From the NCBI GenBank assembly GCA_016285335.1, contig JAEEQO010000201.1, forward strand, positions 1 to 5,005: a DNA stretch of 5,005 nt. The letters are read 5' to 3'. The position numbers were made by a program, and so were the translations under genes. The stretch is from Victivallales bacterium. GTDB lineage: Bacteria > Verrucomicrobiota > Lentisphaeria > Victivallales > UBA1829. The first letter of the stretch is position 1; each line of letters starts with the position of its first letter. The notes beneath the pieces were generated by a model. It saw only the letters and a program-made list of their open reading frames with translations, had not been told where the DNA came from and ran no database searches. Shown in pieces: positions 1-5,005 of this stretch.

Positions 1-1000
1 TGCTGCAGTCCGGGAGCGCCGCGAGGGCTGCGCCGAGGATCGCCGCCACGAAGTAGTCGCGCAGGCCGATGCCGGACATGGTGGCGGGGATGAGCCCGGC
101 GATGTTTCCGACCGTGATCGCCGCCACGATCGGGGCGAAGAGCGGCGCGAGCGACGCGGAGAACGCGAGGCAGACGCAGTAGAAGCACAGCCCGAGCACG
201 AAATTTACGCCGAGGATGCTGGCGAGTACGCACACCACGATTTCACGGCCTGCGCCGCTGTACGAATCCAGCGCGTCGAGCAGTTTCGTCGAGAACCCGT
301 GCGTGAGCTTCGCGCCGAGGTCCTCGCCCCAGCGGAAAAACGCGAGTTTTTCGAGTTGTTTGTGCAGGAAGATCACGGCGGCGGCGAGGAGTCCGGCGGC
401 GGACCCGCCCAGCAGCACGAACGTCAGGGCTTTTGCTTTCGGGTCGGCGCCGTCCAGGTAGCGCCACGCGAACGGCAGCGCCAGAAACACGGTCAGGAAG
501 ATGCCGATCATGCCGGTGAACCGGTCCATCAGGATCGTGAAGACTCCGTCGAATTTCTGTCCTTTCGGCACGCGGTACGCGAGGAAGCCCGCGCGGATCA
601 CGTCGCCGCCGATCGCCCCGCCCGGCATCACCAGCGAGAAGAAAAATGACTGCGTGGTGAGGGAGAACGCGGAGAGGAGCGAGCACGGGATGCGGCGGTA
701 TGCCAGGAGCAGACGCCAGCGCCAGGCGTTCACGAAGAGGTGGAAGATGTAAAGCGCGAACGCGGCGGCGAGCCAGCCCCAGTTCAGCCCGGAGACGTCG
801 AAGCCGTCGAATGTGCCGTGTTTCTTCGAGGTCCAGATGAGCGCGGCTACGATCCCGGCGGTGATCAGGATCTTCACAGCGTATTTCAGAAGCTCGACCG
901 CCCTGTTTTCCCGGCATTCGTCCGGCGCGGCCGCGGGGGCGCCGCATTCCGGGGCGGCCTGCGGCTCCCGATACCCGTCGTTCTTCATGTTTTTCGGCAT
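1..1000 (-). CDS. Lysylphosphatidylglycerol synthase TM-region / UPF0104 flippase-like membrane protein (C-terminus off window)
   Basis: The reading frame stays open from ATG at 1000 to the left edge, giving 333 residues without a stop. After a hydrophilic Ala/Pro-rich N-terminus (about 1-35) come several hydrophobic segments: about 38-56, 73-91, 108-125, 163-178, 191-212, 253-283, 286-306 and 315-329. Family-type signatures are visible: NAWRWRLLL (91-99), PGGAIGGDVIRA (126-137), the DR pair at 159-160 in a TM-adjacent segment, and IPATMSGIGLRD (304-315). These match the transmembrane domain found alone in UPF0104 proteins and fused to the transferase domain in MprF, an inner-membrane family linked to lipid flipping. 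Full-length stand-alone members are of roughly this size, so probably only a few tens of residues are missing. No strong Shine-Dalgarno precedes ATG 1000, and Met5 (988) is an alternative start. It is divergent from the phosphoesterase gene. The lipid substrate cannot be told from the sequence. The family call is firm; the function is not. Confidence 0.85.
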   Translation of the reverse strand, partial: MPKNMKNDGYREPQAAPECGAPAAAPDECRENRAVELLKYAVKILITAGIVAALIWTSKKHGTFDGFDVSGLNWGWLAAAFALYIFHLFVNAWRWRLLLAYRRIPCSLLSAFSLTTQSFFFSLVMPGGAIGGDVIRAGFLAYRVPKGQKFDGVFTILMDRFTGMIGIFLTVFLALPFAWRYLDGADPKAKALTFVLLGGSAAGLLAAAVIFLHKQLEKLAFFRWGEDLGAKLTHGFSTKLLDALDSYSGAGREIVVCVLASILGVNFVLGLCFYCVCLAFSASLAPLFAPIVAAITVGNIAGLIPATMSGIGLRDYFVAAILGAALAALPDCS

Positions 1001-1005
1001 TTTTT

Positions 1006-1038
1006 CCGTTTCCGGGGTTGCTGTTTCCCGTTTCCGGG
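1006..1038. repeat. Two 11-bp direct repeats in the divergent spacer
   Basis: CCGTTTCCGGG occurs at 1006-1016 and again at 1028-1038, start to start 22 bp (about two helical turns). The copies lie just upstream of the minus-strand membrane-protein start, inside its presumed leader. They could be a paired protein-binding site or a chance local duplication. Confidence 0.5.
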
Positions 1039-1120
1039 ACTATATTTATTTCCTTAACTGAAAAATATACTGCTTTCCGCCGGATTTTTCAAATCCAAAC
1101 CGGAAAACAGTCTTGATTTT

Positions 1121-1126
1121 AAGGAG
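1121..1126 (+). promoter_or_regulatory. Shine-Dalgarno that decides the TTG start of the phosphoesterase
   Basis: AAGGAG lies 7 nt before the TTG at 1134. An upstream in-frame TTG at 1113 would place this ribosome site inside the coding region, so 1134 is the better start. The protein then begins MNGPTLNLLFIGD, close to the usual start of this family. Confidence 0.8.
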
Positions 1127-1133
1127 TACGGAT

Positions 1134-1937
1134 TTGAACGGACCAACGCTCAATTTGCTGTTTATCGGGGACGTCGTCGGAAAGGGCGGCCGCAAGGCCG
1201 TTCAGGCGCTCGTGCCGAAACTGAAACAGGAATACATGTGCACGTTCGTGATCGCGAACGGCGAGAACTGCGCCGCGGGCGCGGGGCTGAACCAGTCCTG
1301 CCTGCGGGAAATGAGCAATGTGGACGTTTTCACGTCCGGCGACCACACGTGGGACCGCAAGGAGTTCGAGGACGAGATCCGCGGCATGAAGAACGTGGTG
1401 CGCCCGGCGAACATGAGCAAGCTCCAGCCGGGGCGCGGTTGGCTTTACACGCGGAATCCGGCGGGCGGCGAAGTGGCGGTGATCTCGCTGATGGGCAAGG
1501 TGTTCATGAAGGACAGCGCGTACTGCCCGTTCGAGACCGCCGAACAGGTCCTGACGCAGATCCCGGTCACGTGCAAGTGCATCATCGTCGACATCCACGC
1601 GGAGGCCACCAGCGAAAAGGCGGCGCTCGCGTGGTTCCTGGACGGCCGTGTGACAGCCGTCATCGGCACCCACACCCACGTTCAGACCGCCGATGCCCGC
1701 ATCCTGCCCGGCGGAACGGCGTTCCTGAGCGACGTCGGCATGGTCGGTGCCCAGGACTCCATTCTCGGGCGCGCCGTGCCGGACGTGATCGCGAAGTTCC
1801 GCACCGGGATGCCGCACAAGTTCCCCGTGGTGGAGACCGGGATCCGCCTGGACGCCGCCGTGATCCGCTACGACATGATGACCGGAAAGGCGCTGGAAAT
1901 CAACCCTATATCCGTATTATATACCCCGGAGAACTGA
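1134..1937 (+). CDS. ymdB: YmdB-like (TIGR00282 family) metallophosphoesterase
   Basis: This encodes 267 residues, nearly the length of Bacillus subtilis YmdB (about 264). The calcineurin-like phosphoesterase motifs appear in order: FIGDVVGKGGR (metal-binding Asp13), NGEN (Glu44, Asn45), SGDHTWD (Asp70, His71), RPAN (90-93), DIHAEATSEK (His155) and GTHTHVQTAD (His180, His182), followed by SDVGMVGAQDSILG near the C-terminus. Characterised family members are cytoplasmic dinuclear-metal phosphodiesterases, with 2',3'- and 3',5'-cyclic nucleotides reported as substrates for YmdB. The motif usually read as GNH is GDH here, so the metal/phosphate-contacting Asn is replaced by Asp. The start is a TTG with AAGGAG 7 nt upstream. 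nadC follows 33 bp downstream on the same strand, suggesting one transcript. Family assignment is confident; the physiological substrate is unknown. Confidence 0.9.
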   Translation: MNGPTLNLLFIGDVVGKGGRKAVQALVPKLKQEYMCTFVIANGENCAAGAGLNQSCLREMSNVDVFTSGDHTWDRKEFEDEIRGMKNVVRPANMSKLQPGRGWLYTRNPAGGEVAVISLMGKVFMKDSAYCPFETAEQVLTQIPVTCKCIIVDIHAEATSEKAALAWFLDGRVTAVIGTHTHVQTADARILPGGTAFLSDVGMVGAQDSILGRAVPDVIAKFRTGMPHKFPVVETGIRLDAAVIRYDMMTGKALEINPISVLYTPEN

Positions 1938-1970
1938 ACGATTTATCTTTGAACGCAACAGGAGACGAAC

Positions 1971-2834
1971 ATGAAGCATATCCCCGAAATCGACTGGAAA
2001 CGCACCGATATTTTAATTCAGCTGGCGCTGGAGGAAGACCTCGGCGACCTCGGCGATACCACCACGAATTCCGTCATTCCCGCCGACCTGAGGGCTTCCG
2101 CGGTGCTCATCGCGAAGGAGGACCTCATATGCGCCGGCCTGCCCGTCGCGGAACGCCTCTTCCGCACGCTCGATCCGGAGATCGTGTTCACGGCGAAGGT
2201 GAAGGAGGGCGAGGAATGTCCGCGCGGGACCATCATGGCGGAGATTTCCGGCCCGGCACGCGTGCTTCTGACCGGGGAACGCACCGCACTGAACTTCCTG
2301 CAGCGTCTGTGCGGCGTCGCGACGGCGTCGCACAAATATCAGGAAGTCGCCGGGACCCGCGCGAAGATCCTGGACACCCGCAAGACCACGCCCGGCTGGC
2401 GCAACCTCGAAAAATACGCCGTGGCGGTCGGCGGCGCGTACAACCACCGAATCGGCCTGTACGACCGCATCATGATCAAGGACAACCACCGCGAACTCGC
2501 CGGCATGGAGGGCAAGGGCGGCATCCTGCGGTCCGTCCGCCGCGCCCGCGAAATGTACCCGCAGCTTGAGATCGAGGTCGAGGTCGATTCCCTGGACGAG
2601 CTCGACGAGGCGCTGCTTTCCGGCGCGGAATACATCCTGCTCGACAACATGAACAACGAGCAGGTCCTGCAGGCCGTCGAACTCACCGGAAACAAGGCGC
2701 GGCTGGAGGCCAGTGGCAATGTCACGCTCACGCGCATTCCGTCGCTCTCCGAGACCGGCGTGGACTTCATCTCCTCCGGCGCGCTCACGCATTCCGTGAA
2801 AGCCTGCGACATCTCCATGGACATCAAGATATAA
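1971..2834 (+). CDS. nadC: Nicotinate-nucleotide pyrophosphorylase (carboxylating), quinolinate phosphoribosyltransferase
   Basis: The product converts quinolinate and PRPP to nicotinate mononucleotide, CO2 and pyrophosphate, the step where de novo NAD synthesis joins the common pathway; it is cytoplasmic. The 287-residue length is typical. Family motifs run in order: EEDLGDLGDTTT (21-32), GERTALNFLQRLCGVAT (102-118), LDTRKTTPGWR (134-144, Arg137/Lys138), NHRIGLYDRIMIKDNH (158-173, His159, Arg160, Lys170), EVEVDSLDEL (202-211), ILLDNM (222-227), LEASGN (245-250) and VDFISSGALTHS (264-275). Together these cover the N-terminal α/β domain and the phosphoribosyl-binding barrel, and no key residue is missing. 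AGGAGA at 1960-1965 lies 5 nt before the ATG. It follows the phosphoesterase gene closely and converges on the winged-helix gene with 40 bp between the stops. nadA and nadB are not in the window. Confidence 0.97.
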   Translation: MKHIPEIDWKRTDILIQLALEEDLGDLGDTTTNSVIPADLRASAVLIAKEDLICAGLPVAERLFRTLDPEIVFTAKVKEGEECPRGTIMAEISGPARVLLTGERTALNFLQRLCGVATASHKYQEVAGTRAKILDTRKTTPGWRNLEKYAVAVGGAYNHRIGLYDRIMIKDNHRELAGMEGKGGILRSVRRAREMYPQLEIEVEVDSLDELDEALLSGAEYILLDNMNNEQVLQAVELTGNKARLEASGNVTLTRIPSLSETGVDFISSGALTHSVKACDISMDIKI

Positions 2835-2874
2835 ACGGCATCCTTTTGTTCCGTTCCGGAAAGCAGATCCTGTC

Positions 2875-3870
2875 TTATTTGCCCAAAAGCCGGATAGACT
2901 TCGGAAAGTCCGAAACGTTCAAATCGGCTTTGCCGAGCGCGGCATGACCGGAGGAAAGGAACTTCGTTTGAAGTTCGTCCCTGTATATGCGCCTGAGTTC
3001 GTTTTGGAACGTTTCGGCGGAGACTTTCCTCAGATTCGGATTTGATACGGTTTGCCAGAGCAGACCGATAGAGTCGAAAATATTCGACCAATTCGGGAAA
3101 AGGCATTTCTGAACATCGAACAACTTTCTGAGTTTTTCCGGCGAGTTCAAAAGATACACTTTCCCCCGTGCTATTCCGTCGACGGAAGAGACATAGCCGC
3201 CCGCCGCCAGTTCCTCCAGAACGTCCTGAACCGATTTCCAGGAAAAGCCGCTGCGGTCCACGATGTCCTGTACCGTGCATCGGGTCGAGGTCAGCAGAAT
3301 CAGGATCGTCTCCGCGCGGGCGGAAATCCCGAGAAGCCCCCGCATCCGGAGAAGAAGCGCAGCCGTCCTGTTCGGAAGTTTTGCCGGTATCTTTTCCGAA
3401 TTGCGTCTCCTGTTCCGGGAAAAGCCGCAGTCGAGGGCGAGCTTGTCCCCGGTGGGAATGAAACTTTGGGGGACATCGTCCTGATCGCGGAACAACGCGG
3501 CAGATGCGGTCGTTCCCCGTTTGTAGTCCTCCGCCGGCTTTTTCCAGCGGGAAGGATCGGTTTCCGCCGCGACTGCTGCCATGTAGCCGAGCGAGGCGGT
3601 GTCTTTCACCGTTGCTTTTCCGTGGAGCGCCTTCAGCCGCTGGATGTTGATTTGGGATGAATGGACCTGCAGCCAGTCCAGGATCAGGTCGTAAAGCCGC
3701 TGGTCGTATCGGGCGAATCCGGCGGAGAAGAGAAGCAGCGCTTCCGGGTCGAGAACGGTTTCCGGGGCGGAGGCCGACATCTGCCCGGGGATCCCCAGTG
3801 CCGTCCATTGAGCCCAGAGCAGATCCTGAATGGATGCGAATAATTGTATTTTATATTCTTGCGCTGACAT
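2875..3870 (-). CDS. Uncharacterised winged-helix protein, partner of the nucleotidyltransferase
   Basis: This 331-residue protein is not one I can name. Residues 1-85 look helical, with a conserved-looking stretch LDPEALLLFSAGFARYDQRL (40-59) and LILDWLQVHSSQINIQRLKA (62-81). Residues about 105-165 are polar and basic, probably a linker. Residues about 180-243 read as a winged helix-turn-helix: a helix at ARAETILILLTS, TVQDIVDRSGFSWKSVQDVLEELAAGGYV as the HTH core, then a β-wing IARGKVYLLN. The C-terminal 85 residues are mixed helical with a tryptophan-containing segment (FPNWSNIFDSIGLLWQTV, 258-275). No membrane segment or signal peptide is seen. Its ATG overlaps the end of the nucleotidyltransferase gene by 20 nt and is preceded by GGGGTGG, so translation is probably coupled. 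By position and HTH it would be a repressor/antitoxin-like partner; that role is inferred. GC is visibly lower than in nadC. Confidence 0.6.
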   Translation of the reverse strand: MSAQEYKIQLFASIQDLLWAQWTALGIPGQMSASAPETVLDPEALLLFSAGFARYDQRLYDLILDWLQVHSSQINIQRLKALHGKATVKDTASLGYMAAVAAETDPSRWKKPAEDYKRGTTASAALFRDQDDVPQSFIPTGDKLALDCGFSRNRRRNSEKIPAKLPNRTAALLLRMRGLLGISARAETILILLTSTRCTVQDIVDRSGFSWKSVQDVLEELAAGGYVSSVDGIARGKVYLLNSPEKLRKLFDVQKCLFPNWSNIFDSIGLLWQTVSNPNLRKVSAETFQNELRRIYRDELQTKFLSSGHAALGKADLNVSDFPKSIRLLGK

Positions 3871-4438
3871 CGGACCACCCCAGTTTTTGGAACATATCCT
3901 TCAGAATCTCCCGGAATCCGGGCGAAATATCTATTGTCAGACACCATTTTGCCGCGGCGACCAGTTCGTCTTCGGTCGGGGATAACTGTTTCAAATCCGC
4001 CACATGGTATCCCCCGCGGTCCGCCGACGCAAACGTCTTGAAATAGATCTGGTCGATCCGGTCGATGTAATAGACCACGAGCTTATCGCCGATCACGACG
4101 GAATGAAGCCGGTTCCCGAACCCGTCGGGCAACCCCATTTTGAATTGGACCGCCGGTCCGTTGTTCAGCCAGTCGTGAGGAAGGTTCATGATCTGTTCCA
4201 CGCGTTCGGCTGCCTTGAGAAGATAATCCGGCAGAGGCTCCGAATCGAGCAGTGTCCCATCCCGCATCATGGCCACAATATCCACATCCTGAGTCGTCCT
4301 CGCGACAAGGGACATCGCGATTAGCGCGGATCCTCCGCAGACAACGATTTCGGTTCGCGGAGAATCCATTAGAACAAGCTGCTCGTTCAGCAGCCGAAGC
4401 GCATGATCCAGTTTTGATCTGTCGATAGGTTTTTCCAT
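3851..4438 (-). CDS. Nucleotidyltransferase-fold protein, AbiEii/MenT/DUF6036-like
   Basis: This encodes 195 residues. GGSALIAMSLVARTTQDVDIVA (around 35-56) is the nucleotidyltransferase signature: a GG(S/T)-type loop followed by a DxD pair (Asp51, Asp53) that would bind metal and NTP. Further on, KTFASADRGGYHVADLKQL (134-152) resembles the K..A...R and D..L motifs of AbiEii/MenT toxins, giving Lys134, Arg141 and Asp148 as likely active-site residues. The TEDEL..AAKW tail segment (155-165) follows. Enzymes of this fold transfer nucleotides to RNA, protein or small molecules; in AbiEii/MenT they act as toxins on tRNA or related targets. The substrate cannot be read from the sequence. It is the first gene of a two-gene operon, overlapping the winged-helix gene by 20 nt. 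The ATG at 4438 is the only reasonable start, but no clear Shine-Dalgarno precedes it. DUF6036 is my best family guess from motif memory. Confidence 0.7.
   Translation of the reverse strand: MEKPIDRSKLDHALRLLNEQLVLMDSPRTEIVVCGGSALIAMSLVARTTQDVDIVAMMRDGTLLDSEPLPDYLLKAAERVEQIMNLPHDWLNNGPAVQFKMGLPDGFGNRLHSVVIGDKLVVYYIDRIDQIYFKTFASADRGGYHVADLKQLSPTEDELVAAAKWCLTIDISPGFREILKDMFQKLGWSDVSARI
3875..3881 (-). promoter_or_regulatory. Internal ribosome-binding site for the winged-helix gene
   Basis: The minus strand reads GGGGTGG 4 nt before the ATG at 3870, inside the last codons of the nucleotidyltransferase gene. With the 20-nt gene overlap this supports coupled translation of the two proteins and supports choosing ATG 3870 as the start. 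The match to the consensus Shine-Dalgarno is only moderate. Confidence 0.5.
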
Positions 4439-4454
4439 GGGATGCTTTTTTGTG

Positions 4455-4516
4455 GGGTTAAATAAAATATAAACTTGGTTTTAATAAAATATACACCGGG
4501 TTTTAATAAAATCAAG
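4455..4516. repeat. Three tandem 22-bp repeat units (putative operator array)
   Basis: The core GGTTTTAATAAAAT starts at 4477 and 4499, with a slightly diverged GGGTTAAATAAAAT at 4455. All three lie in exact 22-bp register, and the first two also share ATA after the core. On the minus strand each unit reads ATTTTATTAAAACC. A 22-bp period is close to two DNA turns, so a bound protein would sit on the same face at each unit. The array lies 17-80 bp upstream of the nucleotidyltransferase ATG and overlaps the candidate promoter, as expected of an autoregulatory operator. The winged-helix partner is the obvious candidate binder, by inference. Confidence 0.75.
4488..4515 (-). promoter_or_regulatory. 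Candidate sigma-70-type promoter of the nucleotidyltransferase/wHTH operon
   Basis: On the minus strand TTGATT (complement of 4510-4515) and TATATT (complement of 4488-4493) are separated by 16 bp. Each element is near consensus. Transcription would begin around 4480, leaving a leader of about 40 nt before ATG 4438. The promoter lies inside the second and third repeat units, so a protein bound there would compete with RNA polymerase. The AT-rich context makes chance matches easy, so confidence is moderate. Confidence 0.5.
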
Positions 4517-4617
4517 CTGACGCTTTGTTTTTTCCTTGGTTTTTTATGAAATCCTGTTCCTGAGAGGGGTAATCCGGTGTTGCTTGCGGATATGCAGTCG
4601 GTCCGATCCGTCCGCCG

Positions 4618-5005
4618 TTACTGTTTCTTCGGCAGGTGATCCAGCACGATCTTCGGCGGCGCCGAGTTCAACTTGTCCAGCTTGCGATAGAGGTCCATGG
4701 TCTTCTGCGGGATCATCCGTCCGAGGGAACGGTAGTGTTTTCCCAGGGCGTTGATGAACGCCAGCGTCTTGTCGGGCGACTGGCCTTTGAAACGTTCCAC
4801 GGCGGTCTCGAAGGTCTCGAGGACTTCCTTGTGTCGTCTTGCCATGCTGAGGAGCAGGATCCTGTGTTCCCAGATGCCGTAGTCGTCCGGCGCGATTTCA
4901 AGTGCCTTTCCCGAGATGGCGAGGGAGAGTTCGGAGTCTTTCTGGTTGAGGAAGATCGCCGCGCCCATCAGGCCGAGGACCCATTTGCGGGTTTCGGGCC
5001 CGAGC
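4618..5005 (-). CDS. TPR-like repeat protein, C-terminal part (N-terminus off window)
   Basis: The frame is open from the right edge to TAA at 4618-4620, giving 128 visible residues; the Met codon at 4968 is internal, since the frame continues upstream in good coding sequence (ETRKWVLGLMGAAIF). The pattern GAAIFLNQKDSELSLAISGKALEIAPDD followed by YGIWEHRILLLSMARRHKEVLETFETAVERF reads as paired amphipathic helices of tetratricopeptide-repeat type, including the typical AL.(I/L).P.D turn between units. The last 50 residues are charged (LGKHYRSLGRMI, DLYRKLDKL) and end in LPKKQ. TPR proteins are scaffolds for protein-protein contacts; nothing here shows the partner. It is on the same strand as the nucleotidyltransferase operon but separated by 179 bp with its own promoter region, so cotranscription is not suggested. 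Confidence 0.6.
   Translation of the reverse strand, partial: LGPETRKWVLGLMGAAIFLNQKDSELSLAISGKALEIAPDDYGIWEHRILLLSMARRHKEVLETFETAVERFKGQSPDKTLAFINALGKHYRSLGRMIPQKTMDLYRKLDKLNSAPPKIVLDHLPKKQ

Larger units (their letters stand above)
1001..1133. promoter_or_regulatory. Divergent intergenic region between the flippase-like gene and the phosphoesterase
   Basis: This AT-rich spacer must hold the start signals for both divergent genes. A -10-like TATACT at 1066-1071 faces the plus-strand genes, but no good -35 stands 16-18 bp before it. On the minus strand TATAGT (complement of 1039-1044) could serve the membrane-protein gene, again without a convincing -35. The plus-strand leader contains a small perfect stem, GGATTT (1082-1087) with AAATCC (1091-1096) around a 3-nt loop. 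Exact promoter placement is uncertain. Confidence 0.5.
4439..4617. promoter_or_regulatory. AT-rich intergenic regulatory region upstream of the nucleotidyltransferase operon
   Basis: These 179 bp separate the TPR-like gene's stop from the nucleotidyltransferase start, both genes being on the minus strand. The part nearest the operon is very AT-rich (17 G/C in the 60 bases at 4441-4500) and carries the 22-bp repeats and candidate promoter described separately. The part from about 4521 to 4617 shows no convincing gene or strong terminator. A looser sequence resembling the repeat core, GGTTTTTTATGAAAT, lies at 4538-4552 out of phase with the array. Confidence 0.6.

Noticed and set aside
243..947. 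A 234-codon minus-strand frame in the first kilobase
   Set aside because: It is out of frame with the flippase-like protein, whose continuous frame carries membrane segments and family motifs; this one is arginine-rich without structure.
1113..1133. Upstream TTG start for the phosphoesterase
   Set aside because: Starting at 1113 would put the AAGGAG ribosome site inside the coding region and add seven residues not expected in the family.
1238..2569. A 443-codon open frame on the plus strand
   Set aside because: It runs across the phosphoesterase and nadC in a different frame and is full of Arg/Gly/His; both overlapped genes have clear family motifs.
2845..2865. TTCCGGAA palindrome after nadC as a terminator
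   Set aside because: The palindrome has no loop and no following T-run, so it cannot form a typical intrinsic terminator.
2339..3808. A 489-codon open frame on the minus strand
   Set aside because: It overlaps nadC antisense and the winged-helix gene in another frame; its composition is rich in Arg/Ser/Pro with no recognisable motif, as expected of a shadow frame in GC-rich DNA.
4455..4516. CRISPR array
   Set aside because: The units are short, directly tandem at 22 bp and AT-rich with no unique spacers, and no cas gene is visible.
4513..4532. AAGC/GCTT mini-stem followed by a T-run as a plus-strand terminator
   Set aside because: The stem is only 4 bp and no plus-strand gene ends nearby; the T-run is part of general AT-richness.

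Overview
The window looks like a piece of a GC-rich bacterial chromosome. It has ordinary dense gene packing, AT-rich intergenic stretches, Shine-Dalgarno-led genes and a TTG start. The gene set does not fix the lineage. The mix of a YmdB-type phosphoesterase carrying GDH instead of GNH, high GC, and TATATT-like promoter elements would fit a Verrucomicrobiota/Lentisphaerota (PVC) gut bacterium, but this is a weak inference.

Layout. 1-1000 (minus): most of an integral membrane protein of the lysylphosphatidylglycerol-synthase TM region / UPF0104 flippase-like family, whose C-terminus lies beyond the left edge. 1001-1133: divergent intergenic region. 1134-1937 (plus): a YmdB/TIGR00282-type metallophosphoesterase starting at TTG. 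1971-2834 (plus): nadC, nicotinate-nucleotide pyrophosphorylase, 33 bp downstream and probably cotranscribed. 2875-3870 and 3851-4438 (both minus): a two-gene operon transcribed towards nadC. It encodes a nucleotidyltransferase-fold protein (AbiEii/MenT/DUF6036-like) followed, with a 20-nt overlap, by an uncharacterised 331-residue winged-helix protein. 4439-4617: AT-rich regulatory region with three tandem 22-bp units overlapping a candidate promoter. 4618-5005 (minus): the C-terminal part of a TPR-like protein that enters from the right edge.

The left half is housekeeping: phosphodiester/cyclic-nucleotide turnover, NAD synthesis and envelope lipid transport. The right half is accessory. The nucleotidyltransferase plus DNA-binding partner, their overlap, lower GC than nadC/ymdB, and the helically phased repeats in front of them all resemble a self-regulated toxin-antitoxin or abortive-infection module. 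The gene order (enzyme first, wHTH second) and the long, unfamiliar N-terminal part of the wHTH protein differ from classical AbiE, where the regulator comes first. This is the best candidate for an undescribed system here; its function is inferred, not shown.
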